NCBI RefSeq assembly: GCF_020382885.2
Contig: NC_058494.1
Coordinates: 28,499,225 to 28,563,224 of the forward strand
Source of the DNA: Scatophagus argus
Lineage: Eukaryota > Chordata > Actinopteri > Scatophagidae
DNA length: 64,000 nt
Direction: 5' to 3'
Position 1 is the first letter of the stretch, and every line of letters starts with the position of its first letter. Of this stretch, positions 1 to 25,700 are shown piece after piece. The notes under the pieces were generated by a model. The model was not told the DNA's origin. It made no database searches and saw only the letters and a list, made by a program, of their open reading frames with translations. Made by a program: the position numbers and the translations under genes.

Positions 1-352
1 TTCGCTCCTCACCTGAGACCCCCCTTTGTTCTCAGATTACTCGTTTGTCTTCTTCTCTTATGTTGAGATGGCAACATCCATATAAGAGGAAATGATTTGT
101 TTTGCTTTAATGACAAAAATGTTGAAAACAGAACACAAGATAAAAACTGGGATCTTCATGTCACATGACAAGAACAAATCGCACAGACAATAATCAATAA
201 TTAATAAGAGGTTTTATGTTGATTTTGAGTCAAGCTTAGAGTTTCTCTCTGGTTCCAGTCTTTGTAGTAAGACAGGCTAAATGGAGCTCGCTAAAGTCCA
301 GCTGTTGTGTTTTACTGTGATAATGACCCTCAGTCCCGTCCTCCTCCTGCAG

Positions 353-13812
<13,460 letters not shown>

Positions 13813-14640
13813 GATCTCCGAAACCCTCCGGACTCCACCCGGATATGCTGTCAGTCTCCTTTTCCTCCTGTGACACGTCAGTCCCTTTACCTGAGATCAC
13901 ACAGGACAGGAAGTCTGACAACAAACCACGTGTGAGGGTTTCAGTCTGCAGATTTTGCCTGAACGTCTGCTGACAGACGGGATCTCCAGCCCCGCCTGCG
14001 GTCCAGTCAGTGCTGACGGTGTTTTGTTGTGACGTAGTTCTTGTATATTCAGATGCATCTCATGTGACGCTGAAGAGCAGCCGTTTGTACTTCAGGTCTC
14101 TGTGTTCAAATGTTGGTGTTGTTGGATTTGTTGAAGAAGAGAAGTAACCTCCTTAGAAGAACTTGTAGCGGCTTCGTGTAGCGACGTTTTTGTTTGTCAG
14201 TATGTGCCTTTTCACAAACTCTGACCAAACATTTGATACACGTGTATTTACAATCATGGGGTGCTATGAAACGCGATCATTTAGGGCTGATGATTACACA
14301 GATGAATACTCTGGTTTGTTTTTTGTATCTCCCACTGTCTGAAGATGATGCAGTTGTATTTCATAATAGAGGAAAGATGGATCTTTGTTTGATCCCAGCT
14401 GTTAAAACTGAAGGTGTGAAAATAGACTGAAAATAGTTTGATTAGAAAAGCGAACTGATTCTACCTCAAAATACAATAAAGTGAAACTAAATAATAGTAA
14501 ATAATATTTAAGGTAGAAAATAACTATTTAATAGAACTCATGTTTGATTGAGCAGAACATGATGTCTGAACGGGTTTTCTTTCCACAAGTTGCTGCTGTG
14601 TTTTCTCCGTTATTGGTCTCCTGTAGAAATAAAACTTGAA
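13813..14640 (+). other. 3' UTR of the EML6-like gene (candidate poly(A) signals)
   Basis: After the TGA at 13810-13812 there is no coding signal. AATAAA hexamers at 14475-14480 and 14628-14633 are candidate poly(A) signals; a third at about 15176 would lengthen the UTR. The end is not determined by the sequence alone. Confidence 0.5.
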
Positions 14641-16839
14641 GAAACTAAATGCTGCTTTTGAACATCTGAACAAGGACTTAAAGGGAAACGCCAAACAAAA
14701 GGCTTTGAGTCATGAATCTGGTGACGTCCTGCTCTACAGAGTCCGAGACCTGCTCAGCAAGGAACCTGAACATCAGCACTAACACGTAACTTTTGTTCTT
14801 GATGTGATGCCAGTGTCCGTGGCAAACGTGAAGTTAAAGAGTACTTTGGGTAAACCATCAATTTGGCTTTTACGGTTTGTCAGATCCTAAGGGAAAACGT
14901 TCTAAATGATGTGCATGTTTTTCAGGCTTTCCCTTGATTTTCCTTTTCGAAGAAACCTGGAAGTGTTGTGAACAGTGTGACTGGTTTGAGATGGTACACA
15001 TATGCAATCTTTGTTGACTTGCCATCCGTGGTAGAGATGTTTGGGTGGCAAGTGAAAGTTAGCACGAGTTAGAGTGGACATAATTACATGAATAAACTGT
15101 AACTAAGAGCCAAATGATGAAGTGTGATGAAGTGACTGAATAATCAGAGTTAAAATTGTTGTGAGGGTTGTCGTAATAAATGATATCACAGAACTGAAGT
15201 ACACTCGTGTGGCAGCACTTTATTAAAGATCATTGAAAACGTAGTACAGGGAAACTGAAGTAAAAGTCTAATCTCTGATTGGCTGAAACGGCTCCTTCAG
15301 CAGCAGGTATTAAAGAACCTCACATTCAAAGTGGAGCTTCAGTACTGCAGTACTTATGTACTTATGAGTACTTCTCATGAGCTTTTGGATGAGTTCCACA
15401 GGGTGTTATGTTGGGTCCTGTAGTACCTCATTGTTCATTACTTTACTTGAACACACAGTAGTTCAGGTCAACAGTTTAACCACTATTCTAAGCCAAACTG
15501 AAGGTAACCATAGTAACAGTACCGATTATAGAGTCCTTAGTTAATTGAGTGGTGAAACTAACCGTTGGGTAAACGACAGAACAAGGTCCCTTGAGGTTGT
15601 GTCGAGACAGTCGTGGACGTCTGCTCACCATCTTTGAGTCTGTGTAATTACAGATTTTAAAGAGACTAAATCTAAATCAAGAAGTCAATACCCTTGAAAG
15701 ATTAGATTGTCCTAAAAATGCAACTTTTTCCCCAGAAATGTAGATGAAATGAAACCCTAGTAATATCACATGGGCATCGTGGAGGTTCTGGTTTTGTTTT
15801 GTCTGTTTATTTGTACAAAACGTTCTGAAACACGTTAGCTGACTGTAATGAAACGGATATTGACATATTCTGTGCCACAGTCCACATGTTTAAATATCTG
15901 ACCTGAATATACATAATTCTTGTGTTTAATATTTAAAGATACGATCATTGCATGTGATTTATTTATCCATTCTAACTGTGGTAAAACTACACATATGAAA
16001 GAAAAGGCAAACTGTTGATCCTTCCTGCTGATAACATGAAGTTAAACAACAAACGGTCAGCAGCTCCACTTTGGGATGACAAAGTTTGTATAGTTAATGT
16101 TTTGACGTTGGTGGAAGAAGCATTGAGAAGCTTCAGTTAAACCACCAACACAACAATAAAAACGCTCCATCAGAAGTAAAAATCCTGCAGTGAAATGCAA
16201 CAGAAGTTCAAGTACTCGGTATGCAGAATGATTTTAAAATATATTTAACTATTTCATTTTATTATTTCTATTTTAATGTTGCTGCTACTTACATAGTAGC
16301 ACAGTAGTACATACATATGTAAATATATATTTATATAATTGTGTGTGTGCGCGCTCGAGACTTCAGTCAGCCGAACTGCTATCTTCTAGTTTAACCCTCG
16401 ACAAACTTTTGTTTTTCCAAATCAAACCTTTATGGTTTTTATGTTTCTTAAATCATTATCTGTCCATTACAATATCAACCATCCACAAATACAAATTGTG
16501 TACCTTTACAGACTGAAAATGGCGTCACAAAAATAAAACCTTTAAACAAAGAAATAAAAGAAATAAACCCAACGGTCTACTTCTAAATCAGCAAACTGGA
16601 CGGCCCCTGTGCGACACTGTTGTAATTACACGGTTTGACCACTAGGCTCGTTCGGTTTAAACTGCGCCTCGTCTGCAAAGCGGACCAAAGCAGGCGCAAA
16701 GAAACTCGAATATCTCCGTAAGGGCTGCGCTGCAGCCGCGTGCGTCAAAAACCGCGGCCGTCTCGATCTCGTGGGATTATCGTTGACTGCGCGTGCGAGT
16801 CGTCAGAGCAACCGACGGTGATCAATTCTGCGCAGATCT
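14641..16839. other. EML6-MTIF2 intergenic spacer
   Basis: AT-rich spacer with no gene, RNA or repeat that I can support. It contains short AT runs near 16240-16350 and becomes CpG-richer after about 16620, approaching the MTIF2 promoter. Confidence 0.5.
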
Positions 16840-17058
16840 GGCTCGTATCACCCACTCACCCACTTGCACTATGCTCCACCCTGCACTACCTCACTTTTGG
16901 ACTACCTCCAGAACATGTTTATTTTACTTATTTTATTTTATTCTCCTATGTTACTCGTTACGTTCTGTGTATGCACCAATCACCAAGACAAATTCCCAGT
17001 AATGTGAAACCTCTTCACTTACAATGACAATAAAGTCTTTTCTGATTTCTGATTTCGT
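16840..17058 (+). mobile_element. LINE 3' end fragment
   Basis: A cacttgcact-rich segment followed by T-rich sequence, then caatgacaataaagtctttt and a short terminal repeat (ctgatttctgattt). This is the usual look of the 3' UTR and tail of fish CR1/L2/Rex-type non-LTR elements. No reverse transcriptase sequence is attached, so it is a 5'-truncated insertion. It sits about 100 bp upstream of the putative MTIF2 first exon. Confidence 0.55.
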
Positions 17059-17059
17059 A

Positions 17060-17279
17060 TCGAATAATCCCACTGAGTCAGCTTGCCTTCAAACCTTCCG
17101 ACCGCAAACCGTAAAGGAGAAGTAGTTTTCCTCCAGGCCGACAGGGGCGGTATCGGCTCATCCTGGTACGCCAACCGACTGTCATGGCGGCTCCCTGGCG
17201 GAGGTTTCTTTCACGGTTGAACTGAACTGACAGATTAACATTTCAGAAATGAGCTAAAAGAAGAACACGTCGGTGTCAG
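17060..17279 (+). promoter_or_regulatory. mtif2: Putative MTIF2 promoter and non-coding first exon with uORF
   Basis: A GC-rich stretch ends at a strong donor (GTAAGA at 17280), consistent with a non-coding exon 1. At 17182-17194 the sequence gtcatggcggctc resembles the YY1 consensus common in promoters of nuclear genes for mitochondrial proteins. The ATG inside it (17184) opens a 13-codon reading frame ending at 17225, upstream of the main start at 17902. Transcription start is inferred, not observed. Confidence 0.5.
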
Positions 17280-17901
17280 GTAAGAAACTAAACCGAAACA
17301 GACCAATAGTTTACCTGCCACGTTTACGTACCGCGAAATAAAAACGTGATGTCTGTGTTTTCTAACCCTGTTCGTCCGATAGGACTCGACACACCAGACT
17401 TCAGTCAAACGCGTTGTATTTTAGCGTCGTCAGGTCACGGCACCTGAGCTGACTAAACCTACACCTGCTCCTCGGAAACGCTTCGCACTCTTAACAAATT
17501 CGGCTTTGATGTAATCCTCCAAGCCCCTATTATTTCAGCTAAAACGACATGAATCATTCAAGATCACCTTCCTGGGGTCTGATGTTAACGTCTCCGACAC
17601 AAAGTCTTTCATGTTCTTTTCAATGACGTCTACAGCGTGTGGCTGTTCAGCTGTTCTCTGGTCTGTGCTGGTGCTGGTCTGGTTGAGAGCAGATCGTCTG
17701 CTGGCTGCCTTCAGCCTTTCAATCCTGCAGATCTTTGATAATGAAACCTGTCAGAACAACAGCTCTTCCTGTGTTATCACATGATAACTGAACAGACCTG
17801 GAAAAATATTAGCAGCAGAAGAAGCTAAATTTTGATCAGTCACCATCTTTACAATCGTGTTTGCACAGGAAGTCACCTTCACTTCCTGTCTCTCTGCAGG
17901 T

Positions 17902-20900
17902 ATGAATGTGATGACATCAGTGATGCGGGGGGCCCGACGGCTCGTCCACGCCGACCCGACTCTTCTGAGCAACTTCCTGCCTGTGCCCCTCTGCTGTCCT
18001 GCTCGAAGCTCCGCCCCTCTGCTCACCTGTCACCAGAGCAGGAAGTTTGCCTCCAAACAGGTGAGTGTGACTGTAACTGAATGAGACAGATGGGAAATGC
18101 CGTCTGGGTTTACCTGCGTTTTTAACTTGTGTGAACGTGCAGACGACTGCTGCTTCATGTGCTCAGTACAGAAGAATGTTGGCATGTGTTGGCAGGTCAA
18201 AGGCGAGAAGAAGCACAAGGTCAAAGCTAAAGTGGACAAACAGGAAGTGGAGATCAGACAGAGGATGACGGTGGCGTCTCTCGCTGAGGCCATGAACAGA
18301 GACTGTGGTAAAGCCTGACAAAGACCTTCAGAGAGACCCCTTTGAGTGTCAGCAGGCTCTGATGAATAAAGTTTTTCTTGGTTTTCAGATCACGTGTTTG
18401 AGGCTCTGCTGAACACCTCGATGGATCTGGAATCTCTGGAGCCGGACTCGGTCCTGGACGAGAAGTGGATCAAGGAAGTGGTGACGCGATCGGGGATGAA
18501 GTTCAGATACGCCACACTGAGGGAGACCAAACAGAGACCCAACAGAGACGTCCACAGGAGGTACGAGACAGGAAGTCCCAGTTCATACACGAGTTCAACT
18601 GGTCAGCGCGTCCACAAATCAGCCAATCAGAGTACAGCAGGAAATGATGCAACATTACAAAGAGAAACAATGCTGCCAGCTCAGTGGCCAATTTGTTTTT
18701 GTTTTAACTTAAAAATGATTGGGTGTTGATGACATCATCACCACCAGTCACATGATCATCAATGTATGGGGGCCTAGAGGTTGGAGAAGCGGCTTGTGAT
18801 CGGAGGGTCACCGGTTCGATTCCCCCACCGGACGGGCAGGAAAAATTTGGGTGTGGTGGAGTGATTAATGCGAAAAATGCTTCACCCTCCATTAGCCGGC
18901 TGATGTGCCCTTGAGCAAGGCACTTAACCCCCAATATGCTCCCCGGGTGCTTGATGCTGCCCACTGCTCCTGTGTGTGTTTCACTGCATGTAATTTGCCG
19001 GGTGTTGCATGTGTGTGTTCAACTAAGGATGGGATAAATGCAGAAGACGAATTCAGTGTGTGTGTGTAAAAATATATATACTGTCAATAAAGTGATTCTT
19101 AATCTTAATCTTCTTAATGAAAGGAAAGTTTAAAACAAATGTGTGCTGTAGTTGTTTCAAGGTTTGACTCAAGAACAAAAGTCTCTCCGGGCTTAATGAG
19201 TCTTTGTCTGATCTCTGGACCTGTCAGACCTCCAGCAGACCCGTCCAACCTGGTGCCCCGCCCCCCGGTGGTCACCATCATGGGCCATGTGGATCACGGT
19301 AAGACCACCCTGCTGGACAGTCTGAGGAAGAGCCAGATCGTGTCGATGGAGGCCGGAGGGATCACACAACACATCGGAGCTTTTCTGGGTAATGACACAC
19401 ACACCTGAGAGTCCTCATCTGCTGCTTTATTCACCTGCACCGACAAATTACTGAGTGCAGTACAACAAAACAACACACATTAAAATAAATTCATACCTAA
19501 GACACAAACAGCTACTTGAGTTTGGAGCCTCTTCGTGTTTTTCCAGTCGGCTTAAGATGTTAGAGACAAAGTAAAGGCAGAAGATTGTCTGGTTTTTAGT
19601 TCGGTCAACTTATTGATTGTTTTAGCTGCAGTGTGTTGGAGCCTGACGGGGGTCTTTCTTTAACTGAAGACCAGCTCTTACATCAGAATTCAGGTAGATC
19701 ATTGATCTACCTGAGGAAGTACTTAGTAGTAATACTTTTGTGTGGTAATTCAGTATTTTGAACAATGATGATGGGGTTTTCCTTACAGTCCAGCTGCCTA
19801 CAGGTGAGAAGATCACCTTCCTGGACACTCCAGGTCACGCAGCCTTCTCCTCCATGAGAGCCCGCGGAGCCAATGCCACCGATATTGTCATCCTGGTGGT
19901 GGCGGCCGATGATGGCGTCATGAACCAGACGATCGAGTCAATCCAGCACGCCAGGAGGGCCCAAGGTGTGAGCTCCACCTGGAAGTCAAGGCTGAGGGCC
20001 ATGCTTACCGTTTGTGTTTCTGTTATGCTGTTTGTTTCTGTGGCTACTGTTCAGTTTCTACTGTTTCTCTTGCGTTTCAGTGCCGATGATTGTGGCGGTG
20101 AATAAGTGTGACAAGCCACAGGCCGACCCTCAGAGAGTCAAACAGGAACTGCTGGCTCATGATGTCGTCTGTGAGGAGTTTGGAGGGGACGTTCAGGCCA
20201 TCCACATCTCTGCTCTCAAGGTGACGTCAGCAGCACAAAGCTGGAAGATGCAAGTTCACTGAGGTTTAAGCTGATGACGTTGTTGTTGCTGTTGCCAGGG
20301 CGACAACCTGTTGGCTCTTGCTGAGGCCACGGTGGCGTTGGCGGAGGTTTTGGAGCTGAAGGCAGACCCCAGTGGCCCCGTGGAGGGACTCATCATTGAG
20401 AGTCGCACCGACAAAGGCAACGGGTGAGTCATCATCAGTGACCTCAACAGATGGTACGTAACCCTGGTCCGTAACCCCGGTCCTTCGAGTTCTGAACCAC
20501 CACGTATCCTCTCAGCCCTGTAACAACAGCAGTCGTCCAGCGGGGGGTGCTGAAGCGAGGCTGCATCCTGGTGGCAGGGAAGAGCTGGGCCAAAGTCCGT
20601 TTCCTGTTTGATGAGAATGGGCGAGCGGTGAAGGAGGCCAGACCGAGTACTGCGGTGGAGGTGGTCGGCTGGAAGGACCTGCCTTCTGCTGGGGAGATCA
20701 TCCTGGAGGTCGAGTCTGAGGTGAAAACCAAACCACCAGTTTGTCAGGGGGTCGGGGGTCTCCTGGTCACTGACAGTTTTCTCGTTGAGCAGAAGCGAGC
20801 GAGGGAGGTGGTGGAGTGGAGGACCTATGAGGAGGAGCAGCAGAAGCTGCAGGAGGAGCAGAGCGCCATTGAGATGAAACAGAAGCTACACCTGGAGGAA

Positions 20901-22165
20901 TACAAGAAGGAAAGGGAGGGGCTAACTCACCTGAGCTGGAGGCAGAGGAAGTCGGCACTGTATCGAGCCAACAAGGCCAAGTTTGCCGTGAGGCCGAGCG
21001 AAAAGGTGCAGCAAGACGAGCTGAACCTGCCGCTCATCATCAAAGGTAGACACAAAACCTTTTCCTTCCTTCTGTCAACATGACTTCACCAAAACGAAAG
21101 CTGCTGAGACGCTTCAGTGATTCAGTAAGCGTATTTATGTGCTGTGACGGTGAAGTCCAGTCGTTCAGGTGCACACGATGCCGTCGTCTCTCCTCTGACC
21201 TCCAGGTGACACAGACGGGTCGCTGGAGGCCATCCTGAACATCCTGGACAGCTACGACGCTCAGCAGCAGTGTCAGCTGGAAGTCGTTCACTTCGGCATC
21301 GGAGACGTTTCAGAAAACGACCTCAATATGGCCGAAACGTTCGCAGGTAAGCCTGGCAGGGTGCCCAGTGTTTCTACTTAAAAATGTACTTTGAACAACA
21401 CGCTGAATATTAACGAACAGCCGTCAGTTGTTTCCTGTCTGACAAACTGACCGGAGAAAAGATGAAACCGTCTGATCAAAGCTGAAGCACCGAGCTGACG
21501 TCAGGATCTGAACTCCTCTTTCAGGTTCGATTTACGGCTTCAGTGTGGGAGCCAGCAAGTCGATGCAGCAGCTGGCGTCGCGGCGAGGCATCCCGCTGCG
21601 ACTTCACAACGTCATCTACAAGTTGATGGAGGACCTGAAGGACGAGCTGAGCAGCAGGCTGCCTCCTCTCGTCTCAGAGAACGTCGTCGGTGAGGAGACA
21701 AACGCTGGACCAGTCTGGAAACACAAACCACTTTCTGATTTCTGTAAAGGCTGACAGCAGCTTCTCTCTGCTCGTCCAGGGGAGGCGACGGTTCTCGCCC
21801 TGTTTGATGTCTCCGTGGGGAAGAAGAAGGTTCCTGTCGCTGGCTGTCGCGTTCAGAAAGGCCAGCTGGACCGTCGACTGAAGTTCAGATTGATCCGAGG
21901 CCGAGACACAGTCTGGGAGGGTGAGTTGGACCTGGATCTGTCCTAACACCTCGGGGCTCCTGTCCATGCTGACCTTCCTGTGATGTTCTCCACAGGTTGT
22001 CTGGCGGCGCTGAAACACCACAAAGACGACGTTCAGACGGTGAAGGTGGGGGTGGAGTGCGGCCTGTCAGCTGATGGCGACGCCGACTTCAGACCCGGTG
22101 ATGTCGTCGTCTGCTTTGAGGAGGTGGACACACCGCAAGTCACTTCCTGGAACCCCGGCTTCTAA
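17902..22165 (+). CDS. mtif2: MTIF2, mitochondrial translation initiation factor IF-2
   Basis: GTPase that brings formyl-Met-tRNA to the small mitoribosomal subunit and promotes subunit joining in the matrix. Thirteen coding exons, all in phase: 17902-18060, 18196-18307, 18389-18560, 19228-19388, 19789-19975, 20081-20220, 20300-20423, 20516-20720, 20793-21045, 21206-21346, 21525-21689, 21780-21920, 21996-22165 (TAA); 709 aa against 727 in human. The N terminus is Arg-rich with few acids, as expected of a matrix presequence. G1 GHVDHGKT is at residues 167-174, G3 DTPGH at 214-218, G4 NKCD at 271-274. The charged segment after EVESE (exon 20793-21045) is the linker that in IF2mt carries the insert taking over the role of bacterial IF1. 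The C terminus SWNPGF matches the family. The exon after the non-coding exon 1 begins at 17900; another in-frame Met (17911) could also start. Confidence 0.97.
18761..19113 (+). mobile_element. tRNA-derived SINE in MTIF2 intron
   Basis: The left part has a tRNA-like RNA polymerase III promoter: an A-box-like ggcctagaggttgg and a B box ggttcgattcc at 18813-18823. A core with cccttgagcaaggcacttaa follows, then a tail ending in repeated cttaat units. It lies in the intron between exons 18389-18560 and 19228-19388. The copy at 27617-27877 (opposite strand) shares the same core, so the two belong to one family. Confidence 0.85.
20721..20792 (+). other. mtif2: 72-nt stop-free, frame-preserving MTIF2 intron
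   Basis: The intron starts gtgaaa and ends gagcag, and its length is a multiple of three with no stop in frame. Retention would add 24 residues right before the conserved KRAREVVEW. Human MTIF2 runs directly from EVESE into PRAREVVDW, so I treat it as an intron. The donor is weak, since GTGAAA departs from GTRAGT. Confidence 0.7.
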
Positions 22166-22798
22166 TACTGACTTTTCATCCCATCATCCTCTGCTGCTGG
22201 AAACAGGAAGTTCATAAAGCTGCTGATGTACAGACTTCCTGTTCAGTGAATGTAAACGTGAAATGAATCAGGACGCGTGACATCACTTCCTCACTTGGTT
22301 CTGGACTTTATTGGGTACACCTGGACAGTCTAATCAGAAACGAATCAGTGAGCTCACACTGTTGACCCTTAAAGGGACAGTTCACCAACTCAAACACGTT
22401 TCTGCTGTCACCTGCAGTGCTGCGGATCGATCCAGATGGCAGCGTGACCGTCTGCGTTCTGTTCAGTTTAATGGAACGAGTGTCCGTCTGCGGTGAGCAG
22501 GTTCATATAGAAACTCTAATCACCGCACGTGAGGGTCCACCTCGTTCGTTTGCACTTCAGAGTAGGCCGACGTCAAACTATTGATCAGATGGATCGACAG
22601 CACCGCAGGGAATAAATCAAGTAATGTTAATAAAGTTTAAACAAAATAAGTCACAAGTCATTTTAATGGTTTGAAAGTGTGTGAAGGTCCTGCTGTCTGA
22701 TTGGACAAACCAGCAGTGAGAAGTCTGTCCTGATGTGTTAAGCTCCCGTCTGCAAACACATCAGACACGAGTGTCCAAAGTCGGCTGCTGGCTCGTCT
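22166..22798. other. Convergent 3' UTR interval between MTIF2 (+) and SDE2 (-)
   Basis: MTIF2 stops at 22165 and SDE2 stops at 22799 on the other strand. A plus-strand AATAAA at 22629-22634 fits MTIF2. Minus-strand signals are AATAAA at 22308-22313 and ATTAAA near 22662. If SDE2 uses the distal one, the two 3' UTRs overlap by roughly 300 bp. No other gene was seen. Confidence 0.55.
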
Positions 22799-25700
22799 TC
22801 ACTTCCTCTTAGTCTTTCCCGGTTTGGCGAGCAGGGCGGGGTCGATCTGGTCTGGTGTCAGTCCTCTGACGGCGAAGAGTCGGGCGGCGTGCTCTGCCAG
22901 CGCCCCCCCACACTTCAAACCTCTAGACATCAGTTCCTCCTTCAGGACGTCCAAACCCAGAGCCTCCAGCTGATCCACAGAGGACACCGAGGACAGACAG
23001 AGCTGATGCCGAACCTGCCAAAACAGACAACACTTCAGGTAAACATTCGCCTTCATCGCGTCGTCTTGTCAAAACCAAACTGAGACAATTCAGACGAGCA
23101 CCGAGCTCGTAACTGATGATTAATCCTTTGACCTCAGAATCTGGACGTTTCGTCCACTGCTCCTCAAACGGATTCGCTTCACTGACATCAGTTCTCATTC
23201 CGATCGACACCATCAGCTTCCTGTCAGCTGATCCATCACTTGTTTGATGGAGCATTAAACTCAACTTTAGCCTTTCATGGCAGCTCAGCAGAATTCTGGA
23301 CTTCGCCGGTTCATGCAGCGTTCAGACGAGGCTGTTAGCAGCTCAGAGCAGCTGCTTGTTTTTCACTCGACTGGGTTGAAATTTGTGTTTAACATCGAAC
23401 AAATGAAGGATAAATGACAACATCTCTTCACGGAAAAAGTTCTGGTGAGTGTGAACGGTAATCGATTTATTAAAGTAAATCAGTTTGACCCGAGTTTCCA
23501 CTAGTTTTCACTTTATGGGAACCTTACTGACCCCAAAGAGTGCAGGTCCTCTTTAACGTATTCTGACAGACTTTGGCTGGCCGAATTTGAAAAGGCCCAG
23601 CTTGTGTAGCTTTGGTTGGCCGCACACCAGATGGTCCTGGTCTCCGTGTTGCTGGGGGACTAAATATTCTTCTTTCATCCTGACGTTGACCACTTATATC
23701 GAGAAAGTCCCTGACCTGAACCAAGTGGTCCTGGGTGAGCCGGTAAAACTAACCCCACACAGTGACCGAAGGAGTAGAGCAGATTTTCAGAACACGTTTC
23801 AGTCTTCAGTCAGCTGACGAAGACTCTGATAGAACGACCGGTTTCCTCAGCCGACCACAACTCGCACGAGCAGCAGCTGCACCAGGGACACAGTGTGAAC
23901 ACCTGGTCAGGCCACATTATGGGATGGACTGAGACAGGAAGCTGCAGCAGCTGAGAGAGGACAAACTACTGACCTGCTGCTGAGAAGAACAGCCAGACTC
24001 CTCTGATGGTTTAGAGTCTGGAGGTCTCTGATCCTCTGCAGGTCTGACAGTCTGGTCTCCGGATGCCTCTGGAGGTCTCTGATCCTCTGCAGGTCTGACA
24101 GTCTGGTCTCTGGACGCCTCTGGAGGGCTCTGATCCTCTGCAGGTTTGACAGTCTGGTCTCCGGATGCCTCTGGAGGTCTCTGATCCTCTGCAGGTCTGA
24201 CAGTTTGGTCTCTGGACGCCTCTGGAGGGCTCTGATCCTCTGCAGGTTTGACAGTCTGGTCCACGGACATCCGTGGAGGTCTCTGATCCTCCAGAGTTCT
24301 GACTGTTTGACCAGCCAATATGGAGCTGCAGTCAGACGCAGGAGACGAGCTGGAAGAGACGGTTTTGATCCAAAATGATTTAACTGGACATAAAAATCTC
24401 AAAGTCTGAGTGATGCGTTTGAGGGGGTCGGGTCTCTACCTGCTGCTCTGCTCAGGCTCCGCCTCCACTCCACTCCGCCTCGTCACAGTAACAGCAGCAG
24501 CTCCACCACTGGAGGACGACGTGGATGGAGTCTCTTCATCGTCTTCGTCCTCAGAGCTCAGCAGTTCATCTGCCCCAGTCCTGTAACCATGACGACACAC
24601 TGAAAGCATCAGACACGATGAAACAAGGTCGGCGGACTCTGAGGCGAGCAACATTTTAACGACTAATCGCATACATCACTTCCTGACATCTCCGGTCAAA
24701 GGCCAAATCAGACCTGTTTCACGTATTCCTGCGAGGAAGACTGCGGCCTCGTCATCGCTCGACACACCTGAGGTTTTCTGATCTGCACTGACGTTTAGAG
24801 CACCCGATTCCTGGACGTCCGTTTAACACACCTTGTGCTCATGGTCAAATGGGACGACAGAAATGACAGACTCACCAGAAACATGCCGCCGCTTTCTTCT
24901 TCTTCTTGTGCGGCTGCTCGCTTTCAGCCGAGTTTGGCCTCTTTGTTGCTGACGCTTCGGCTGCCTTCACCAGACCGCTGGACGACGCCTGCAGACCTGA
25001 AACACACTAAGCGTTACAACCCGACTGATCCACGTCCACAGCAGTAACCCGCCTGTAGTCGCCTCAGAGTTACGCTGATGCAACACAAAGTGAAGATCCG
25101 AGCGGCCGGTGAATCTCAAGCTGAGGTGAGACCCGACAACAGACACAAACGAGCAGCGACTCTAAGCCTGGACCTTTACGAGTGCAGACCTTTGATCACC
25201 GAGTCCTCGAGTCTCTCTGACAGGTCGTGACACTGCTGCTGGTACTCCGGGTCAGTGAACTGGTGTTTGGGTTCATGCAGTTTCCTCTGCAGACGCTCCA
25301 GACGACGCTGCTCCTTCTCTGCCTCGCGCTCCGCCTGCTTCTTCAGCCACTCTGCCATCCTGCACACACCACAGAAGAAGAGGAGTTACATTTGCGTCTT
25401 TCATCACCTGTGGCGAGTTGACACCTCCACACGAACACCGGGTCGTCACTTCTGCACTTACTCTTTCTCGTGGTTGACGTCACGGAGGCGACGGCCACTC
25501 AGATCTCTGCAGGCCTCGCGATTTGTCGTCTTCTCGATCTGAGCGCCCAGAGCTCGCAGCATGGAGCCGAACCCTGAAACACACGGTTCACGACACCACA
25601 GAAGAAGACACAGACCATCCATCATTTGAGGTTCCAACAAATTCATGTTTCAGCAGGTTTTCTGACAAACTTTTTTGTCTGTTTCCTGGACCAGACCTCC

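Noticed and set aside
16740..17027. 95-codon plus-strand open frame upstream of MTIF2
   Set aside because: It overlaps the LINE 3' end and the GC-rich promoter flank. No homologue or splice context.
18766..18830. tRNA gene suggested by A and B boxes
   Set aside because: It does not fold into a full cloverleaf with an acceptor stem by eye and continues into a SINE core and tail. It is the head of a SINE.
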